A stretch of 64,000 bases of DNA, taken from Nematostella vectensis (lineage: Eukaryota; Cnidaria; Anthozoa; Actiniaria; Edwardsiidae). Numbering within the stretch: the stretch's first letter is position 1; every line of letters begins with the position of its first letter. The stretch covers positions 12,845,040 to 12,909,039 of the forward strand of contig NC_064042.1 of NCBI RefSeq assembly GCF_932526225.1, given 5' to 3'. Shown piece by piece: positions 56,902-64,000 of the stretch. Both the position numbers and the translations under genes were made by a program. Below the pieces are notes generated by a model that saw only the letters and a list, made by a program, of their open reading frames with translations, was not told the origin of the DNA and made no database searches.

Positions 56902-57837
56902 ATGCAGACGGTTGTATCAGAACTTGAAGACATTACTTTGAGTAAATTTCCAGCTGGGGGTAGCCCGAAAGACGGGGAAGATGACCTAGAAATCTTTGCT
57001 TTGGGGAGACACATCTGTTATATCGTTGCAGCCGTGATTATTCGAGAGGATGGGAAAATATTGATGATGAGAGAAGCTAAGGAATCTTGTCTAGGGAAGT
57101 GGTACCTACCCGCTGGTCGCTTGGAAAAGAACGAAAGTCTAGTTCAAGGTGCTAAAAGAGAGGTTATCGAAGAAACTGGATTGGAATTCGAGCCATCAAC
57201 AATGATTTGCATTGATACCGTCTTTGGAAACTGGATTCGGGTGACGTTTACAGGAAAAATAATAGGGGGAAAACTCAAGACAAAGCCTGATAAGGAATCC
57301 TTGGAAGCCGCGTGGTTTACAAGGGAGGATATATTTACGAAATTGAAGCTGAGAGCTTACGATATATGTCCTGCGATTGATGTTACTTTGCAATGGCATC
57401 ATTCACGTCGCGATGATCTGTTATTTAGATCTATGCCAGTAAAAAATCCACAACACAAAGTGTCAATTATAATTTTGGCTGTTTTCAAAAAAAATGATGA
57501 ATTAGACGTTCTGTTGAGAAGTTCCAAGAATGGAATACCAAAGCTTCCCAAAGAATTGATCTCCCCTTATCATAGAATTAAAGAACGGGTGAAAGACGTG
57601 TTACAATCAGCTGATCAACACATAGAGTATGATATCAGTGGGGTCTTGAAAATTGAGCATGTTGGCAGTCCACATGGCACCGCAGATGGAATGTGTCTGT
57701 CTGTCCTTGTCAATGTGAAGAAATGTAATCTTGTTTCAGAGAAGTTTCATTGGATAAATGTTTCTAGTGACTCTCTGAAGAGTAAGATTTCTAAGCTTCT
57801 TGACACTCAAGGTTGTGTTTCCTTAATAAGAACATGA
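56902..57837 (+). CDS. NUDT18: NUDT18-like Nudix hydrolase, copy 3
   Basis: A 311-aa intronless frame with an intact Nudix box (REVIEETGL). Private changes are PKELISP (Phe to Leu), RVKDVLQ (Val to Asp) and PHGTADG (Ala to Thr), again outside the catalytic box. Most substitutions between copies alter amino acids but leave the frame open, so no copy shows decay. Confidence 0.9.
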   Translation: MQTVVSELEDITLSKFPAGGSPKDGEDDLEIFALGRHICYIVAAVIIREDGKILMMREAKESCLGKWYLPAGRLEKNESLVQGAKREVIEETGLEFEPSTMICIDTVFGNWIRVTFTGKIIGGKLKTKPDKESLEAAWFTREDIFTKLKLRAYDICPAIDVTLQWHHSRRDDLLFRSMPVKNPQHKVSIIILAVFKKNDELDVLLRSSKNGIPKLPKELISPYHRIKERVKDVLQSADQHIEYDISGVLKIEHVGSPHGTADGMCLSVLVNVKKCNLVSEKFHWINVSSDSLKSKISKLLDTQGCVSLIRT

Positions 57838-58085
57838 TACCTGGTGCTGCACCTTAACTGACCCATAATTCCTAACTTTATCAGCCACTGAATGAAACCA
57901 AGAATATATTTAATGGGTCGTTATTTTATGAAACACCAAGAAACTTGGCAAATAAGTGCAGCTCATGCAATATGAAATCATTATACAGAGAAAACATGGG
58001 TATGTTTTTTAAACAGCTTTATTGTACAATGTTTTTGTGATGAATCAAAGGCAAGCTTGCTCAGCTCCACCTTGAGGGGAAAGGG

Positions 58086-58398
58086 CAGGCCCGTACCCAG
58101 GGTTTTTCTTCTTGGGGGGGGGGGGGGGTGCGAAATCCAAAAAACTGGACCTACCTTTTCCGGAGGGGGGGGGGGGGGGGAGGGATGGAATGAGTTCTCT
58201 GATAAAAATCTGACCATCCCCGATGCGTTGCAGTATCTCCATGGGACATTTATTGTCAGATTTGGCTAAATACCAAATACCAAGTGATCTAGATTATGCT
58301 TTATAATTTGTCAACAAATTGCACGTCCATTGCGATCCAAAAGTGGGCCTTCGGCCGTTGTGCGTTGACCCCCCCTTGGGTACAGGCCTGCAGGGGAA
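58086..58398. repeat. Family A repeat in U3
   Basis: The U3 equivalent of 39,207-39,502, with two expanded G runs (about 58,115-58,128 and 58,165-58,180). The terminal inverted repeats are kept. Confidence 0.7.
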
Positions 58399-59793
58399 GG
58401 GCTACTAACCTATATTCACCCTTCATGTCCCAGCTTGATTACCTTTTATGTTTCCGACACACAAAGAACTGAGAATAGTCTGCTTGTAAATAATTTTGTA
58501 TTACATATATAGCAAATCGAAGTCTAAACCATTAGTTAAATGTATGTGTAACCTTAACAGTTTCTTATTTTGTAAAGAATATAAATGAAAAGTTTCCTCT
58601 CTTTCAGCAAGGGCGTGCCCAGGATTGGCTGAAGGTGTTGCAGAGGGCATAGGCATCATATGGACAAACACACCCATAGTCAGAAATTCGAGTGAGGTTG
58701 GGTGTGCTCACCAGGGGAGGATCTAGGGGTGGGCGGAACAGAAATCTCTTTGGACCCCCTTTTTTGGGACTCCTTGATCTGCCACTTCTCACCCCATGTG
58801 TATGTGTCTGTTCAGGTTCTGTCACTCTTGCAGCTGTGTTTGTCTTGATGGATATGACCTTTGAGATTCTGAGGCTTTAGAAATGTGGGTTTTACACTTT
58901 GGTGATTTTGCGATTTTTAGAAAAAAAAACTAGCTGATTTAACATAATGGGAGTCATTTCATCACCAGCACTCATGCTATTCTCACTTGGATATCTTTTG
59001 TTCCTGTTCTAAGACTGGACGACATTGCAAAATACTCGAGATTCAGTTAGTATTGAATAATCATCCTCCTTATCCCCCCCCCCCCGCAACCACACCCAGT
59101 AGATCTCTTCTATTTAAACATCTAAAAACCAACTTTGTTAAAGAAAAAAAACACCTTATTAAAGAAAAAAGGAAAATCACAGTTTCTCATCAGAGGAAAC
59201 CAAATTCAGGGTTTTCATTCGTTTTTTTAGATGAATTAGGGAGAGTTTAACAAAGACAAAGTCCTCAAACAAAATAAATAGCATGTATATAGGGCAAGGA
59301 ACTGAACAAGGACAAATTTTAGTAGACTTCAGGAGTGCTTTAATGCTAAGAATTTAAAAAAATCATGTTACATCTTTCATTTTAAAATATAATATTCCTT
59401 TGTACAATCTTAAAAAGTATCTTGCATTGGTCTCACTGTTCATGTTCATCTTGCACCTGCAAAAAATAAGAACATTTTTTCCCCTTCTAGTTCACAAGAA
59501 TGGGTAATTAAGTAAGTTTGTGGTCAGGATTTGCCAATAAGAGGATGAGGTAAGGGGAGTTCACAGGCAAAGATAAGCAAGTCCAAGGTTTGGCAATTAT
59601 TTAAAAACAAAAGAGTCCTTGGTGTTCATAAGGAGTCAGCAAGCACTTCGTGCCTTCCCCTGTTATGGGCCATTGAGATCGGCAGCCAAAAAGTGGGTCA
59701 TTTCTAAGATTAAAAAATCTTCAAATACTATGCTTTTTCCATGATACCCATGACTGGGCAGCCCCCCCCCCCCCCCCCCCCCCCCCCCGCCAA

Positions 59794-59834
59794 GGTGATT
59801 CTTCGATAAAGTAGTTCTTTATCGAAGAATCACC
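59794..59834. repeat. Perfect 18-bp hairpin with TAGTT loop, U3
   Basis: Identical arms and loop to U2, following a C run of about 27 bases. The U1 equivalent (40890-40930) has two arm differences. Confidence 0.85.
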
Positions 59835-60449
59835 TAATCTTAGACTTCCTACATAATTTATACCTGCACATCCATCCACCCCTTCCCCCCAAAGCAAATC
59901 CTGGCAATGAACCTGAGGCTACCACCCCTGATAAAAGGGTTGTCTGCCGCTTATAAACTCAATTTACAGCAGTGCCGTAATGTCATTAAGGGGCCACTTT
60001 ATATTTGGTTTTATGGAAATGACCAGTTGGGGTGCCCTCAAGTTTTCTAAAAGACTCTGTGTCATGCCCATCCCTCCCCCCCCCCCCCCAAGTATTCCAA
60101 GGCCTGTTACGGTCCAGCAATAAAAGCAAGTTTCTTTATTGTAGTTTTTTTACCTAACTGTTTGCATCTTCTGATTGTTCCTTGTTATCTTTTGTTGATC
60201 TTTTACGACCTGAAGAAGAAAAAAATACAGTTTTGTCTCTAGTATGAATGCAACATAAGTCTTGTAAGTCACATACAAAGCTGCTTACTAGGGGGCGGGG
60301 TGGGCAATCATGGGTATCATATGAAAAATGCATAGTATTTGAAGATTCATTAATAAAAAATGACCCACTTTTTGTCTGCTAGGGGGATACGCACAGCTTG
60401 TGCACCCCCGCCCTGTGAATGCACCTAATACACATTGTTTTTGCTCTAC

Positions 60450-60520
60450 CTGATCACTTCCTGAATTCCTGCCACAATGCAGCCGTTAACCTGATCGATG
60501 CACAACGCGGATACAGCCCC
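60450..60520 (-). pseudogene. WD40-protein gene fragment (one exon left), U3
   Basis: Only the first exon remains; the 782-bp deletion in U3 removed the second. The splice acceptor and donor of this exon are unchanged. Confidence 0.6.
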
Positions 60521-60532
60521 CTGAGCACTCAA

Positions 60533-61067
60533 AAATAATACTCGTAGAGTATCCTCCGGGTGGTGAAGTAGACGTGAAACCTTAGAAATCCCCTGATGAC
60601 AGAGGGGAGCGTGGCGAAAGCGGGGTCGGTTAGGGACACCCCGCATCCGGCGGTTGTGCACCAGACTGCAAAGTTGAGTTGCTGTGGCCAGTACCCATAG
60701 GAAGGCTCCGATAGACACCGGCGAGACTCCTTGGCGGACTTGTGCGTGACTACTGTCTGAATATGTCTCGGACCCTAGTCGTGAATGATTTGTCCTCAGC
60801 CACGTGTATCTCTAGCTGCGTGAGTAGTGGGGTGATGTCTGAGGCCGTGCTCTCCACGGGGGTCGCGGGCACGGCGTAGAGCAGCTTTTGCGCGAGGGTC
60901 AGAGACCTAGGGAAACCGGTTTTTGCGCGTTTGACTTGTTCGGCTATAGCGTGTTTGATATGTTCGGCTATAGAGGCTCCCGCCGCAACTGCCGCCTTCT
61001 TCGTCTCCTCCTCCTCCCTTCGGGGAATCGCCTCCTCGTTCAGCATCCGCCAGCCTTCCCAATCCAT
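60533..61067 (-). pseudogene. Virus-like block, minus-strand gene remnant, U3
   Basis: Equivalent to 44978-45512 in U1, same frameshift and truncation, near-identical sequence (LAQKLL variant). Confidence 0.55.
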
Positions 61068-61097
61068 GCTTAGCCCTATTAAACACGAAGTCGGGCT

Positions 61098-61780
61098 ATG
61101 TTCAACACAATGGTGGTCCTACATGCCGTGTTCACCGAAGGCGAACTGACGCTCTTCTTCGAGCGGCCGATAAGGCGCCCACGCTTCGTGGCGCTCCGGC
61201 AGTGCTGGCTGTTTAACAGCTGGTATAATCTCGAGCGGGAGCATCAGATAACGACCATAGCCTCCCTCCCGCCCATCGCTACTCTGCCAGCCGGGCATGG
61301 CCGAGTCCATCGTGGAAACGATCAACCGCGCTGAAAGCAAGATTCTGAGCGCGAAGCTGGATCCCCTCACCGTGAAGATCGCGCTCATGCCCAATAGCGT
61401 TGCGTTCCTGAATGCCGAGCTTTGCGCACTATTTGGCCTAGAGGCTAAAGACGATCAGTTGGGTGGGCGGGGCCTCGCACTGCCCTTGGGGGGCCCCACT
61501 GAAGGTGGCTTTGCCGAAAATAGAGGCCCTCTACATTTTCTGCGATATCGTAGACCGCATGCAATGCCTCGCCTTAGGCGAGCCTTCAAACGTTCTCGCT
61601 TGCCTAGAAACCCGCGGGAGGCCGCACGAGAAAGTCGTCTATGGACCCGACATCCCCGTTTGTGCCGCAACATCTTCCTCTGGGTTTGTCTCGAGTATCC
61701 AAATATGGATCAGGGATGACCGCGGTAGACGGGTGGACTTTAAGGGCAAGCCTGTTCGCCTCGTATTAGAGCTAACCTAG
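61098..61780 (+). pseudogene. Virus-like block, plus-strand gene remnant 1, U3
   Basis: Equivalent to 45543-46225 in U1, with the same three broken frames and only scattered substitutions. Confidence 0.5.
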
Positions 61781-61868
61781 TTCCGACATAACAAGCATGG
61801 CAAACAGCGACGTTAGCAGCGGTGCCATATACCCTTCGCTTCCCAGCGTCTGCCCCCCGTAAACGCAC

Positions 61869-62442
61869 ATGACGCCTACCGCTCCGGCAAGCATCGGCAT
61901 CGACGTGCAAAGCTTCCGACTCCAGAAAATATGTGACACTCAGGCGGTTCTAGACAACGAGATAACGCATCATCGTCAGGTGCGGAAGACGTATAAGCGA
62001 GCCTTTGCCGTTACCCATGCTGTGTCTGTGGCATCCGGCGTCGCTGCCGGGGCGCTTTCCAGCGCCGGGGTAGGGGTCTCTTTGAGTGGGATAGGGGTTC
62101 TGATCGGCGGTCCGCTGGCAGGGGTCGCTGGGCTTTAGGGGTCTTACGAGCAAGGTGGCTAAACACGAAGACACGATGGTTTTAGCGGAGAGTAAGAAAA
62201 ACTCGATCAGCGAGCTTGTCTCTAAGGCTCTGCAGGACGGGCATATCTCAGACGAAGAGTTTCGGCTAATACTTCAGGAACAAGAGAGATACTACGCGCT
62301 CAAGGCCGCTATCAGAGCTCGACACGGCCTCGCACCGCGTGAGAAAAAAAGCAGGAAAGGGCCCTCCCTGGAGACACGCGAAAAGATGAAAAAGAGGCTG
62401 CGAGAAATTCGCGAGGAGTTCGGGAGCGAGGTGTTCGAGTAA
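61869..62442 (+). pseudogene. Virus-like block, plus-strand gene remnant 2, U3 (frameshifted)
   Basis: Same four-G frameshift as U1 (about 62,120), splitting the gene into 61869-62138 and 62155-62442. It keeps the 33 bp missing from U2. Substitutions include an Ala-Glu to Ala-Gly change in the hydrophobic segment (SSAGVGV). Confidence 0.55.
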
Positions 62443-62587
62443 AACTCAGGTTTTAACGCCACGCCAGCAGCTTTGAATTTACGGCCGAAAAACGATTATT
62501 CCGCGCTCCTTAGGTTGGCGGCCCAATCCACGTCCCTCGTTTTAACGGTCCTAGCACAAGGCGCTGGCGTCCCCCGACATGGGTTAA

Positions 62588-62845
62588 CCATCGCTAATTA
62601 CCCACCTACGCGGAGTGTGTTTTGCGTAGACCTACTTCTGCTAAGTATCCATCTACGCGAAGTGGTCCCGACGTAGATTAATTATTAATCTACGCGAAAC
62701 GTGTCACCGAAAGTCCCCAGCTTGGAGTGGAGCTGGGAGGCCCGGAGGGGCGATCCGCGCCTCCCACTCGTTTCACTGAAAGCGGGCTGGGAGGCCCGGA
62801 GGGGCGATCCGCACCTCCTACTAGTTTCTCTGAAACCCCCCAGTC
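62588..62845. repeat. Palindrome and direct-repeat cluster, U3
   Basis: Same layout. The 23-nt palindrome is at 62672-62694, followed by the two 54-bp repeats up to the U3/U4 boundary. Confidence 0.8.
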
Positions 62846-62849
62846 CCCC

Positions 62850-64000
62850 CAACACAAATATCTAGATTTCATTGAAAACGTTCCATAAAATTAAAACGAC
62901 ATTCAATAAGAGGTGAAGTTATTTTAGGAAGAAAACAAAAATTATCTAAACGAAGGACCAAAATACCAAAAAAATAAGCACTAAAATACCAAAATAACTT
63001 TCATAGTTTTACATATCTTACACTACACATGGGTACTGACATGTTTACCTCTAAAAAAGTTACCAAACCAAAGCAGCAGGCTTAGGCTTTTCTAGTTGAG
63101 TTACTTACTAAACTGCTCGATATTCTGTTGGAACTTGTCTCAATTTAAACATATGCTCTACTTATTGAAATCTACATGGTGAAAAAATCATGACATTCAA
63201 TGAGAGAGATCAAGATATTTTATAGTAAGAAAACAAAATTTGTCTTATGGGTAGCCGGACAAGTGTCGCGATGCAAGGAAATCACTTCTTTGGGATTCAT
63301 TTACTTATAGCGATTTGTAGGAGACGGTTTTCATCAATAAGCTACAAAATACTTCCTTCCAAAATAAAATACCCGCAATAATTGATCACGCTACTGTCAT
63401 CAATGTGTTTTATGCATGTTAACATTCTAGAAAGGCGCAAAATCGTCATTCGATTAATAAGCGAGGGCCATGTGTTTGTAAGAGTTTTGTTTGATATTTA
63501 GTTTAGCTGATTGGGAAGAATTTTGAAAAATTAGTTTGTGGAAATCTATCCTCTTCTATTTTGTCCTTCTAACAGAGGCTTTTTTACCCTGCAAACAGAG
63601 ACCCTGCTAACACAGGCTTTTCCCTTGTGTTTCTCGGACTTAAAAGTCGCAGTTTTGGCTAGTCGCTCTTTCAGCACAAACTCAATAGAAAACACGAGAA
63701 CCCAGAGACGCGAATCGGCAATTACTAAAACAAAAATAATTAAAAGCTTTGCTAGCATTTTACTTGTTTTGTTTGGTCACCGGAAGTTTACAGGAATATC
63801 TAAAAATAGCTGTGTTGCGAAAGCACAGAAAGACCACAAAAAGTTTACGGATGATCGATCCAACGATCCAACGATCCGACGATCGAGTGACACGGAAGTC
63901 CCTCCAATAACTCGTAAATGATTTGCAAGCATTAGCTACCACAGGTAACCCAGTAATAATTTATGCTCTGGAGGCAGCATTCGTCCGGGTAGCCTGTGGT
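62850..64000. repeat. Tandem array unit U4 (partial, cut by window end)
   Basis: It begins at CAACACAAATATCTAGATTT and follows the U2/U3 version of the NUDT18 upstream region, including the 30-bp deletion. The window stops about 120 bp before the expected NUDT18 start codon, so at least a fourth gene copy probably lies beyond. Confidence 0.9.

Larger units (their letters stand above)
55632..62849. repeat. Tandem array unit U3 (7.2 kb, with 782-bp deletion)
   Basis: Same component order. Relative to U2 it lacks the 782 bp between 52,253 and 53,035, joined here inside an A run at about 60,219-60,226. The deletion removes one WD40 exon and the TTAA target. Adding it back gives 8.00 kb, the same basic length as U1 and U2. 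Confidence 0.93.

Overview
The window is animal genomic DNA, most likely from an anthozoan cnidarian (a sea anemone such as Nematostella would fit). It carries metazoan genes split by short GT-AG introns (ECT2, TMEM218, a secreted discoidin-domain protein, NUDT18), AT-rich spacers, many small inverted-repeat elements with poly-G/poly-C cores, a non-LTR retrotransposon and a piggyBac transposon. The species assignment is an inference from gene structure and repeat style; no marker in the window fixes it.

Layout. 1-9,000: gene-poor DNA with three foldback/MITE-like elements and one 5'-truncated, broken non-LTR retrotransposon on the minus strand (about 5,107-8,090). 9,048-23,661 (+): a complete ECT2 RhoGEF gene. 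I could join 22 coding exons in frame (854 codons plus stop): BRCT repeats, a basic NLS linker, DH, PH and a basic tail. One intron has a GC-AG boundary, and its upstream neighbour carries a 45-bp repeat that duplicates a splice acceptor. 26,755-30,838 (+): TMEM218, three coding exons, 122 aa, with a 1.5-kb foldback element in intron 1. 32,152-34,035 (-): a three-exon secreted protein with a PAN/apple-like region and an F5/8 type C domain. 34,677-35,339: a duplicated copy of the TMEM218 last exon and its flanks, orphaned downstream.

36,713-64,000 is a large tandem array. Each unit is about 8.0 kb before later insertions and deletions: U1 36,713-47,294, U2 47,295-55,631, U3 55,632-62,849, and U4 cut by the window end. 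Each complete unit holds an intact intronless NUDT18-like Nudix hydrolase gene (+), a truncated WD40-protein fragment (-), and a GC-rich block of broken genes (about 2.3 kb) that looks like the remnant of a virus-like or Polinton-like element. The block ends in strong palindromes and a 54-bp direct repeat. The units differ by datable events: a complete piggyBac inserted at a TTAA in U1 (U2 keeps the empty site), a non-LTR fragment of about 400 bp inserted in U2, a 782-bp deletion in U3, and length changes in G/C runs.

The host genes are functionally unrelated: cytokinesis (ECT2), ciliary transition zone (TMEM218), secreted adhesion (discoidin) and oxidised-nucleotide sanitation (NUDT18). The most unusual part is the recent co-amplification of NUDT18 with a virus-like gene block. 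One frame-broken gene of that block in U1 and U3 is open in U2.
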